A stretch of 64,000 nt of DNA. Source: Hydractinia symbiolongicarpus. Its lineage: Eukaryota > Cnidaria > Hydrozoa > Anthoathecata > Hydractiniidae. The stretch is taken from NCBI RefSeq assembly GCF_029227915.1, contig NC_079879.1, positions 9,672,001 through 9,736,000 of the forward strand. Direction: 5' to 3'. Under the pieces are notes generated by a model. The model made no database searches. It was given only the letters and a program-made list of their open reading frames with translations, and was not told the origin of the DNA. Below, piece by piece: positions 37,074 to 48,800 of the stretch; positions within the stretch are counted from its first letter, which is position 1, and each line of letters begins with the position of its first letter. A program made the position numbers and the translations under genes.

Positions 37074-39449
37074 CTAAACTATTATATGAGCATAAAATTT
37101 CATAAAGTGTTTATTTTTCAAGTAGGGGAAACACGAATATTTCATGGTCAAACTCCAACACAAGAAATTTTTGTTCAACAAGAACTACAAGTACCTGAAT
37201 TGAAGTAAAACTAAATTAGCAAAAACTCTGAAGAGTGTGTTTTCCCTCGAATCATATGTAATGGCTATAAATATACCAACGTCTAGTTAGTTTAAAAGTA
37301 TCACGTAGCATTTGCCCACTACAAGAATGTTTTTAAAATAAAAAAGTTTAGGAGGTGCTGTCTCACCAAAAATGCAACATAGAGGGTGAACTTATGACAT
37401 TTTGAATATGCAATTTTTATCTGATACCTCTTGAACCCAAATTATTCCTAACATGCAAAATCATCACTTTTAATTCTGTTAACTTTTCCACAAAAAGACA
37501 ATCCTCTAGCAACAGAGTTGTGTAATTTTATTGAAAAGCTAAAGAGAAGGCCTACAAACCCCAGCCCAATTCAGCTCTGAATAAACCATCTCTTGACTTA
37601 TTAGACTTTGTGTCTATATATTCTCGACATAGTAATTGACTTGATTTGTCCTAACTTTATCTGAAAACAGCTACAATTCATCTTAAATTAAAACCATCTC
37701 ATTTGGGATGAAAATTGTCTCAATGAAAATTACTTCTATGACATTTATTTCCATCTGTCAACAAAATAAACCATTGTAGGAAAGTTCAAAAATGATAAAA
37801 AACCCCCGATTCTTTAAAGCTAAAAAATCGCTGTATTTTGTTCTAATATGACAAGAAAAGACCATACGAAGCTTAAAAAATCATTGTATTTTGCTTTAAA
37901 ATTATGAGAAAACAATCATAGGAAGCCAAAAAATTACCAGATTTTGTTCTAAAATAACAAGAAAACATTTCTTTGTATATCTTAAAGCTTCCCTTTTTTG
38001 TTCTGAAATGTGAAGCGTAAAACCTGTATTAGAATCACAAATAAACAAAGTATATTAATTTTAATGAAAAAGTAAAATAATGGTGATTTTTAAAAAAATC
38101 TCTTAAAACCTCCAAAACAACACTAACAAGTGAAACAAGTATACTTGCCATCTGTGGCATGTTAACAAATTAAAATGTATGGTAAATTTTATGAAATTTG
38201 GTATTGTCTCCTCCTTATAATTAGGTTACAAAGAATTTTATGAGGTGAATTTAATCAGGCATGGGCAATATTAATTCTCATTTTCCAAATGAATAATAAG
38301 TTATACTTGCATTATTGGAAGTATAAAGCCTGGGGAAGAGTGCAACATTTTTCTTTGCATGCAATGCAACAGATGTGCAAAATCTTTTCTGTTTTGATTA
38401 TGTGTAATCAAGTTTTTAGAACTTGGCTGTCAAAGTGCTGATGTTACTTCTTTTGAATGAAGATATGAAACAAGCACATTTTTAAATAAAGCTCGAAAAC
38501 ACTGGATTGGACCTCTTAGCTAAATAAACAGCTGCTTGAATGTTATTATATATTATTATTTTAAGAAGCAAAGAGTATGCATGCATTTCTTTTTAATTTT
38601 TATGATCATTTTTTTTTGTTAGTTAATTTTTAATTGTTGTTTCGGAAAATAAACAAATTAAAGATTATAATACAAAGAAATCAAAAAGAAATAAAAAATA
38701 ATTTTGCTTTCCTTCATGGTCAAAAAACATTTGTTATAAATATTTTGTCTTTTGTATTTTTTGGAGAATAACAAAGAATTGTCTGACATTTAAGAACAAT
38801 CTAAATTTGCCTGTTTTTACTAAAGTTGCCTGTAATCATTGTGGAAGTGGTGTTGTCCTCTAGAATGAATTTATTGTTGTGATTATAACTTTCTCACAAC
38901 TGCAGGGAAACTACACTGATAAATCAACAAATAATTATAGCTACTTAAGCAAGGATGGAATCTTTTTTAAGACAATATTTTTTAAGAATTCGAGTTTAAA
39001 AATGTATTTCCTGATCGGATATTGTTCCCAATACTTGGCATACAAGTGTATCCTGATGTTTGAAATTTTGAGACCAAACTTTTACACATTTTGACACTTT
39101 TTTATCTCTCAAATCACTTTTATTTTTCACAACGGTTTCATGAATAAAAAACAGACAAAAACAAACAAGCAAAAAGGAGAAGCAAAACTATTTCCTCATT
39201 AATTTTAATGTTAATGAGATTGATAAAGAATTTTGAATGATCTTAGCATGTTCCTGTTTTGAAACAACAATATGAATAAAGAGTTATGAAATTTAAACAA
39301 TGTGCTGATGTAGTGCTTTTCTTAACAACACAAAACTGAAAGTTTTGAAGTAAAATATTTACTGCAAGAGCATAGTAAGTATTAAATTAGAGTGATGTTT
39401 TTTTTTGTGAAAAAAGGAGAAAATCATTTTTCATTAATTTTATTACTTC

Positions 39450-39480
39450 TGATCTTCTGATCTTCTGATCTTCTGATCAG
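39450..39480. repeat. Short microsatellite, TTCTGATC repeats
   Basis: Several head-to-tail copies of the 8-base unit TTCTGATC are present. Nothing else is notable. Confidence 0.85.
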
Positions 39481-40094
39481 ATGTTTGGTGTTTATTTTTC
39501 TATTTCAATCAATTCTCTGCCAATAAATTGGCATGGTTGGTTGCTCATATTGATGGATTAAATCTGTTCCTTATGCAACAGCATTTGCGCAGAGTGAACT
39601 ACTTGTCAAGGCTAGGTTATGTGTGTATTACAGGTGTATTCTCTATGAATAACAAATCCAATGTCAAACAACACAGTTTTTATGGTAGTTGATAAGCCTG
39701 TAGAAAAATCCACTTAGTCAGAAGAACAATGGAAAATCTCTGGTATTTAAATTATTCTGATATTAGCAAAGACCTGTCAATACATTAAGTAAATGTTTAC
39801 AGAAATTTGTTTACTTATTAGTTAAACTTGAAATGCTGACAAAGAAATTGTTTGAAAAAGATTGTATATCTTTGATGAATGATTGAAGGGATATAAAGGT
39901 TTGAAGCTTTGTTGATGGAGTCATCAACCCGTCTGTTCTGAAATGATTGGTTGACCCAATTGGTTCCATTTCTATCCCAGCTGGTCCCTAGTTACCCATG
40001 TAAATGACAGAACAGTTTTCTAGGTGATATTTTATAAATGTTAAATAAATCTAAAAATATTATTATTGGTCACACAGGCAGACAAGTAGTATTA

Positions 40095-40426
40095 CAGTGG
40101 AATTCTGCCAAACAGACACCGTCTAAAACAGACAACGTTATAAGATAGACAGTAGTTCTTTGAACGTATCTAAATACTTTTTTTACATGTTTTTTTCCCC
40201 ATTTAACAACTTTTTAGCACAACATTGTCTACAATCACAAAAAAGATTAATAATCTTTAACAGAAAAATCGAAAACAGTTGTCAATTAGAGAACACCTTA
40301 ATCTTTCATAGCCTTTTTTGTTAAGAAGATTGCTTTATGCCCATATAATTCTCGTATGGTAAAGCTTGAAAAAGCTTGGGACAATGTTTTTGCACCAATG
40401 GTATCTGCTTCAGAGAGATTCCACTA
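40095..40426. mobile_element. Tc1/mariner-type MITE
   Basis: The left end CAGTGGAATTCTGCC and the inverted right end TAGTGGAATCTCTCTGAAGC resemble the CAGTGGAACCTCT-type ends of widespread Tc1/mariner-derived MITEs. TA dinucleotides flank both sides (40093-40094 and 40427-40428), as expected for this superfamily. Internal text such as AACAGACACC-GTCTAAAACAGACAA is also of that style. No transposase frame remains. Confidence 0.75.
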
Positions 40427-40950
40427 TATTATAAAAAAATAAAAAATTATAAAAAAGTAAATTTTAATTTAAATTTTAAGTATTTCGCTGGCAAATAACA
40501 TCACAAGTTTTTTGGTTGCAAATTTAAATAATAGGTATCTCATACAAATCAGACAAAGTTATGTTTTAAGACTATAGGGTAGGTGTTTTAAGTGAGATGT
40601 CTTAGCTTCAAATATCATTTATTAAATATTTTTGCAATCAAAATTTTACTTATATATCACAGTTATTTAATAACAGATTGTTTACTGTTTAGTTTTTAAT
40701 ACTGTTATAAATAATATATACAAAATGCCAGCTTAACATTGCCAACAACGCTTTTAACGAGCTATACGCAAAGCAAAAATGTGGTTGTGATTACGTTAAT
40801 CTCAATCTTCTTAAATTTTGAACTTTTCACCCAATAGTTCTTGAGTGTTTTTTATGAATTTTTTTTTCGAACTGATCCATACCCATATTTATCATATAAA
40901 AAATTATATTTTCTAGAAAAAAATAAAAGTTGTGCTACAGGATAACAAGA

Positions 40951-41024
40951 ATGAAGCGAATGCGCAGCATGATGACACAAGAGAGTGCTGATGGAGTTAA
41001 AGATCATAGAGAAATCCCGGAGAG
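40951..41024 (+). CDS. Candidate alternative first exon of NT5C2
   Basis: An ATG opens a short acidic/basic frame (MKRMRSMMTQ, then ESADGVKDHREIPER) that ends in phase 2 at AG/GTATGA. That is exactly the phase of the NT5C2 exon 1 donor, so joining to 46784 would give EIPER-VFVNRS, in place of AYHR-VFVNRS. An in-frame stop lies upstream near 40923. The GC content is higher than the surroundings. Evidence is limited to phase, donor and composition; transcript data would be decisive. Confidence 0.4.
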
Positions 41025-41842
41025 GTATGAATGTCTGGTAAAACTTTATCTTTTCTGATCTACTCCTTATTTTATTTGAAACACCACAAAACATTTTAAA
41101 TTTGTTGATTTCCCCCATTTGCTGCTTAGAATTGAGTGCCTCTAGGTCATAATTAAACTTGTATAATTGATTGCATATCATGTAGGCACTTATGGATTTA
41201 ATTACCTTCAGCTTCCCTCTACTGAAAAAACAAGTTCATAAAAAAATTTTAAAAAGTTGTCTATAAATCTCCTTTTTCCTTTAGAAGATATTGTTTGGTT
41301 GTTATTAAGATCTTTGATGCAAAAGTTTTGTTAATTATGTATGCTAATTACACCATGTATTTGAAATAAATAGGGTGATTTATTTCATATATAGTTTATG
41401 AAGGCATGTGATGGTGAAAATAGGTTTTCAGTCATGGTATAAGAAATAAAAAATATCTGTGACAGATATATTTGCAAATTTAACTCAAAATCTTAAAACT
41501 AAATATTGCAAAAGATCAAGGCACCATACCTTAATTGCAATTAACCTCAATTTGTAAAAAAATTGCTGACTGTAGAGAAAAAACCTCCTTGTGACTGTGG
41601 GTCATGAAGCTGTAAGTCACATCCTTGATAATAGAAATCTTGTTGTAACAATTATTATTGATGGAAGTAATTGATTTCATGATGAGATACACAATAACAA
41701 TTTTTTCATTATAATGATTTACAGACACTTATTTGAGTTTGCAAATTTTAAATTGGCACCTGTTGTTACATTGTCTTGGCCCTTCTTTATTAAAAATAAT
41801 AAAGTACGGTCAGTTTTTAAGTATTGACTTGGGAGGAGGTAA

Positions 41843-42070
41843 GAAGGTGTTGCAGAGAACACCGAAATAATCCACCTCTTTGACAAGTTCAAAATGTGTG
41901 AATCTGATATAGAAATAGCTGTGGTGATTCAGGCATGTGATGTGGTACTTTCAGAACCTATAATAGCAGGTGTTCATATTTCTTGTTGTGATGCCTTAGT
42001 GAGACATCAGATTTCTGCATCACAAATAAAACTTAAAAGCGCTATCTTCGTAAATCGATGGAAATCATAG
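41843..42070 (+). other. Unassigned open reading stretch, 75 codons
   Basis: The frame is open from just after a TAA to a TAG and reads with protein-like composition (for example ACDVVLSEPIIAGVHISCCD). It has no ATG near its start, no clear splice acceptor, and no family I recognise. It may be a fragment of an old transposon gene or chance. Confidence 0.25.
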
Positions 42071-43309
42071 TTTTTAAGGGGCAAGGTAGAAAAAGAACTT
42101 ATCAGAATCTTTTCTTTTAGTTCGTGCAGAATTGTCACGTTCTTTTATTAATTACAAAACCCTCAATTATTTTCTCTATCCATTTTAATTTCCCCTGTTT
42201 TGTTTTGTTTTGTTGAAGGGATAATTTTAATAACTAAAACAATTCAGTTGTAACAAAATTGTCTCATTTTCATAACAAGAAAGTTCTGATGTGTATTTGA
42301 CCACTTAAATCAGTCATGGTTTTTGGAAATGTGCTTGCGTTTTACACTATTAGGGCTCATATGACTTATTTCTGCTTAAAAAGCTATTATAATAAACTCT
42401 TACTGTTTTATGCTTTTTTTAAAATTAAGTTTACACAACATAAACATTATTATAAGGCACTATAGAGTAATAGCTTCTATTTTAATGGAAACAGTTGTAC
42501 AATTGTATCAAAAGTTGCAGCACGACATTTTTAATCTCTGCAACAGTTGCACAACAATTACAATTTTAATTGGAAACTAAGCTTAAATCAATATTTATAC
42601 ACTTAAAATAAGAGATAAACACAAAACCAGCTCCTTAAAACTCAGGCCTCATTTCTAAAACTAAAAGAGTAGTGAACATTATAAACTTCAAACCCTGAAA
42701 TAAAAAGAAGTTGGAAAAGCGTTTTAAAGTTTACACATCAGTTTTGATATTATTATCTAACACAAAAGTGGGAAATACATTTTCTGCGTGTTTTGTTTTG
42801 CAGTAATCAACAAGTAGTTTTATTGTCCAAGCTTTTTTATATGCTCTGAAGATAAAAAAGAGCAATTTTGTAGTATTTTATAACTAGTTGAAATTTTTAT
42901 TCTGGTTCAAGAAGTTAATAGTTGGAAATAAATCATTTTAACACAAGACTAGAATACCTTCAGAATTTTTGTGCTGAAAAACAGCATGGTACTAATTTAC
43001 TCCAGGTCAGTGTTTAAGCTTTTTTTGTATTTCATTGCAATTAAAAATATTTAAAATGAGTAAAAGTTTCAAGGTATTACTTTTAGAATTTTTGTGCTCA
43101 AAAAACAGTATGAATAAAAGTTTTAAAGTAAGTTGATAATCAACAGACATTGAAAGTTCTCTTTCACAATGTGATCTTGGAATAGACTTAATCCTCAAGT
43201 CTTTTTTGTTTTTGAAGTTTTTTAAGACATACGTTCAGACATGCATTCTTTAAATTTTTCAAATGACAATTGGTAATTATAAATTGTGTATTATTTATTT
43301 TGTAATATT

Positions 43310-43356
43310 CTCTCAAAAACTAAATTTATACTTTGCTTAAATTTAGTTTTTGAGAG
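43310..43356. repeat. Hairpin, 19-bp perfect arms
   Basis: CTCTCAAAAACTAAATTTA and its inverse complement flank a loop of about 9 bases. The element is isolated in AT-rich DNA. Confidence 0.85.
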
Positions 43357-45843
43357 TAGTTTAAGGCAAGATGTCCTTTTTTCTAAACAAAAAGTTCAGG
43401 GAACGGAATTCCACAATAACTTTTATACTTATTGGATCTGGATAAAAACTTTTTAGAACATAAAATGTAAACAGAAATAATAGGGGATAAAAAGGAAGAA
43501 AATGTTGTTATGGTCAATGTTTTGCTATCTGTAGTTGGATTGATTACTTAAATGAGAGATTCCTATTTTAATAATTTGTTATATAAAAATATATATAAAT
43601 ATATAAATAAGTGTATAAAGAAAATATTTTTAAGAAGTTTTTAAAAAAGTCGACAGAAAAATGGTTGGACAAAAAATAAATTCTGTGCTAGGGTCATAAA
43701 GAGTGGGACATCTTTTTTTGCTAATAAAATCAGAGAATCTTTTTTTGTATATATTCTTATTTTACCCTTGTGATTGCCATTAAGTGCAAAGAAATAAGGA
43801 ACCTTAGCGAAATACTAAAACTGCATACAGACCAGAATGCAGGGTTTTATATTGACAATACAATATTTTTAAAGAGTTTGAGTGTCCTTAGAAGTCACAC
43901 CTTAGAATTAAAAAATTTTTAAATAGTAAATTATTTTTTAAATAGTGCTGCACTATTTGGAACATAATACAGGAAATGTCTTAGATATATGATAGAACAT
44001 GTTATTTTAGGTTTTTTTCTGGCAAAATGAAATTATTAAAGTATAGTAAATTGCTAAACATTAAAATGCCGTGCAACTTTAAGTTAAAAAGATGTTATTA
44101 AATATGCCAATCAGAGGAAATACAGTGTATTTGTATGTTGACTTGCTATTACAACAAAAATTTTTCATGGATGCCGCTTTATTTGTTTTAAGATTACAGG
44201 TCATAACAAACGTGAGCATATCCAAATAACATGATTATTTGTTTTTGTAGTGCAGAATTTTTTAAAGTTTTACATGATATTTATATGATAAAGCATATAT
44301 ATTCCATTGCTTGCAAAATGTAAACAAAGCAGTGTATAAGTTTACCTGGTTTAAGGTTTGTGCTTAATTATTTCTTGTATCTTGATACAGAATGTTATTG
44401 TTTATATAGCTTTGACATGAACTGTCAAAAAATTTGATTTATTTTGTAAATTGATCCCTTAAAGTTTTCACTTCCCTGTAAATGATTAACATGTAAACAT
44501 TATGTGTAGGTAGAAATATGTAAGGGAAATCTTATTTGCGCAGCATTTATGTCCGCACACCTTGAGAAAGAGATGAATTTTTTCGTCATGCGAATGCTTG
44601 GAATTGAGGTTGTTCATTAAAAGTGTGAAATTTATATGAATGGAATTGAATTATTCAGCAGGATACGGCAATGCTTTTATTAAACATTCTTTGCAGTTTA
44701 AAATGTTTTCCTTTCAATGGTTTTTAATATATAAATGTTAGATTAGCATTTTACTAAAAAAAAAAAAAAGATTTGGAGTTATTAGTGTAAATTTTGTGTT
44801 GGGTAGAAGAAAAAGTTTTTTTTCTTTATTTTTTCTTATTTTTCCTATATTTGTAAATCAGCTTAAGGTTGACTAAGGCTAACTATATATAATAATGCTC
44901 TTTGTCTTTTTACGGTTCACCTGAACTATAACACGACAAGATGCATGTAATTGTAGCCTTGATTTGATGGGATGTTTAACATTATAATGGTCAAACCTAT
45001 GTTTATTTTACTACAAACTTATTGGTTAAGATAATTGTATTTTTTAAGGTTTAAAATTTAGAGAAAGATGTTCTGTGAAATTATGGTAGTAAGTTTAAAT
45101 GTTTTTTTTAATTTCATTGTTTTTTGTTTTCATAACAAAGTCATAGTTTGCTTATAAACAACCATGAATTATTTTGAGAATTAGTAATCAGAAAAGCCAA
45201 GTGATAATGCTTAAGAAGTTATTGTTGCAAGGTGATGAATAGCAAGATGTATGCTAAGAGGACAAGGTCAAAAGGACCATACAATAGATTATATTTCCTC
45301 TTGAAAGCAAGTGTTTTGAATAATAATATTAAATTGCACCATTTTTATTTCAGGTGTTGATTGTTGAGTAAAAAATCAGTTTAGTGATAAAAACAATTGG
45401 ATTTTTATTATTTAAAGTGTGGTAAACTATTTTAAATAAATTGTAAAGTTTAACAAACCAATGGCAGCTTTTGAATTGAAAAACCACATGTTTTTTTAAT
45501 GTTTTTATGCTAAACTAAACTAAAATGGCTGTACTGATAAAAACTTTTTGTTTTGAATTCTACCAAACCGTGCTTCTCAGTGTATACCAGATGTGCAGTG
45601 TTCATTTTAATAATCTAAAAATTAAATTAAACTTAATTTTTAATTTTTTTATTTTTTTTTTTTATCATGGATTGATTGTTTTTTTATTCATTCATTCCCC
45701 CTTTTCTCTCAGCTTATTTTTGAAGAACAACTATTATACAGGATATTTCTCCTACATGCTTCCTTAAAGTTATTAGTTTTTTTGTTAATGTTACATAATT
45801 TTTGCCTAGCTTAGATAGTTTGTAAAGAATAAAAACGTTAAAA

Positions 45844-48800
45844 ATGACAAGTACACCTGAATTAAAAGTAAATGGTGTTCATACAATCGAGGATGGTGTA
45901 ATAAGCCATCGATATAAACGGGATGCATATCACAGGTAAGATGATCCAGTCATTCCAAATTAAATTTATAACGTTAGTATGTGACGTGGTATATTTATTA
46001 TATTATAATGATGCAAAAACAAATATTGGTGTCAGATTTGTGTCTTTTTAGTTTTTGTGTGTGCTTCATCACATATTATAAACATATTTTTTAAACTTAT
46101 AAGTTATATGTTTATAATTGGTTTAGGGTAACTTTTAAGTATGTACGTGTAATAATTTCCCTGCTTTTACCCTGTTTCAATTCAATATTTATGTTTTTCT
46201 AACATGCGAAAGAATGTTTTCTGATGTGTAATTTCTTTTGAGACATTTTATTGGCTATTTTCTAGTTCGGTGATCAGTTTATATGAGGTCGTATTAATCA
46301 GTTTTTGATGAAAACAAAACAAGAAAGTTAAAAAATAAAGGTCTTGATGGCAAATTATTTCCTAAAGCTTACATTATCCTGATAACACTATATTGGACTT
46401 GAATATATACACAAGTTTTACAAAGTTTTTAATCCTTTCTGTCATTTTTCTTCTGTGTTAATTTTTTTATGTTTAATTTTTTTACAAAAGGAAGTCAAAC
46501 CACAACGAATTACAACCCTTTTCTCCCCTTAAATGCTTAACATTCAGCTATATAAAGAAGTAACCTGGTTTCAATTCATTGTTTTTCGTTTGTAAGATTT
46601 TCAGTTTATTATTATAAGCAAGGCAATGCATTTTAGACAGGCTGTCCATATTGGAAAATATCTCTGTTACATCAACCTCATGGTCAATCAAACGTCCTAT
46701 TTTCTTTGTTTTCATATATAAACCTGCTAAACAGTTAATAGGCCATAATTAATTATTGACTTTTATTTATTTGCTTTATTTAGAGTGTTTGTCAACAGAA
46801 GTCTTAACTTGGAAAATGTCAAGTTTTTTGGATTTGATATGGATTATACTTTGGCAGGTAAAATGAGGGCCTGTCATTTTAACCTTCAGATGTTAATGAA
46901 TGTAGTCACGAGTTAAAAATTTTGAATGACACTCCCTGGAAGTGGTTCTGAAAATAAGCTGCTTACTTTGACCATATACTCCACCTTGTAGTTTTTTTTT
47001 TGTAATTTTTTCTACTATTCCTCCGTAAGAGTAAAATGAACATATTTTATTATATACCAGCTTTCCCTAGTTGAGAATGTCAGTGTGTGCAACTAATGCA
47101 TGTATTTTTTTAGTATATAAGTCACCCGAGTATGAAAGCTTAGCGTTTGGTTTGGTGGTAGAAAAATTGATCCAACAGGGTTATCCTGCGGTAAGTCTTG
47201 TCGTGTTTCTAGCAGATCTTAACAAATAATTTTTTTAAAAAGCTTTAACTAGTATGTCCTATGGATATCTATTCATCAGATAAGAAAGACATTATTAGGT
47301 CGTTTTTCTATGTACTATAACGATTAGTTTCATTTAGAACATAGTCAAAAATTTTGATAAGTTTTAAATATTTTTAAACCTCAAATATTATCATACCTTT
47401 TTATTTAGGAATTGAAAAGTTTCAAGTATGACCCATCGTTTCCAATAAGGTAAGGTTTTAGTAAATTTGTCTGCTTTCGTAGTAATACACAATCAATAGG
47501 ATTTCAGATTTTTCTCTATTTATAACCAAGATTTATTATATCCTCCCTTTCTGTGATTGCCTAATTGTTATTTCTCACCTCTGTCAAATTTAGAAAATCT
47601 CCTTGGAACGTTTTATTCGTAAGAAATACGTTACAAAACTAACTTGCATAAGTGATTTTGCCAGACCTCATTAAGACCAATTTGCCGAAATTATTCATTT
47701 AAAGTTACATTGCCAGTGGTGGCATAACTTCAATTTGTATCCCTTTTGCTGGACGCAATGCTATTGTTTACCATTCCTGTATAACAAAATAAAAAATCTT
47801 TCTGTAGTTTCCAGAGAATTTAAATTAAATTTATAGAGAATGGTTTTCTTAGACGGAGTCCTGTTTGATGACCCTTTACTCTTTCGCATACACAATGTAT
47901 ATAAATCAATTTGTTTTAGCTTAGAACTTTTGTTTAAACACCTCTAAGAAACCATCAAGCAACTTTTGCCATATACGTTAAAACACTGACTTTATAGTAA
48001 GTTACTTTCTGCTTGTAGAGGCTTGATGTTTGATCGGTTATATGGAAATTTATTAAAGGTAATTTTTAATTCCCCTTACCTCTTTATTTTTTTGTATTGT
48101 TTCTCATCAATTTTTGGTTCTTATTGGTCTCTTTTAGATTGATACATATGGAAATATTCTATCCTGTATTCACGGTCTAGACTTCATCAGAGGGTATGTT
48201 TTTATTGCGATAGGGTGTAGGTTACAAAATTTGATGAAATCCAACCGCCATCCAAAAATCTCATCTTCTACTCTATGTTTTTTGTGCACACGGGTATAGA
48301 CTACAAATATAACAGATCCAAATCTAGTATTACTAGCCTGAGCAAAATGGAGTCCCACAAACAGTATTACAGTATCTATGCAATATCAAGATGATTCGGA
48401 AGATTTTCATCCATTTAAACCTATTAAACGACTTCAATATCATCACAAAAAATCTTGTAAATTTGTTTTTTCATCACTTTTCCTTAGCAAAAAGGAGAAA
48501 TATAGGAGTTATCTACATCCCTTGTTTTGGCTAGATATTTGATAATCACTGAAATTGTAAAAAATTGTACTTTGTAATTTAGCTTAAAAGATTCACTTGA
48601 TTATATTGACATGTGTTGATACCTAGCTGTTTTTTATTTGCTATGTACAATTTCATGGTTGCTTTAGAATTTTAATAAAGTTTTCTTTTTCTAGAGAGAA
48701 ACTACGACAACTCTATCCAAATAAGTTTGTCCAGGTAAACGTAAGCAGTTATTGTAGCCAGAAATTCAGTGGGCGGGCGAACTTAGTGCACGCTTTTCTT

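Larger units (their letters stand above)
31987..45843. other. Long region without a complete gene between SLU7 and NT5C2
   Basis: The stretch holds the SLU7 promoter side, several repeats listed separately and otherwise AT-rich DNA. The only gene-like items are a possible NT5C2 first exon at 40951-41024 and an ATG-poor open stretch at 41843-42070. If the 40951 exon is used, everything from 41025 to 46783 would be an NT5C2 intron. Loose repeats of about 58 bases built on AAAAAATC-TGTATTTTG-TTCTAA occur near 37815-37990. Confidence 0.5.

Noticed and set aside
40852-41181. Minus-strand 109-codon open frame
   Set aside because: The plus-strand candidate first exon on the same bases has a better explanation (donor and phase); the minus frame has no domain.
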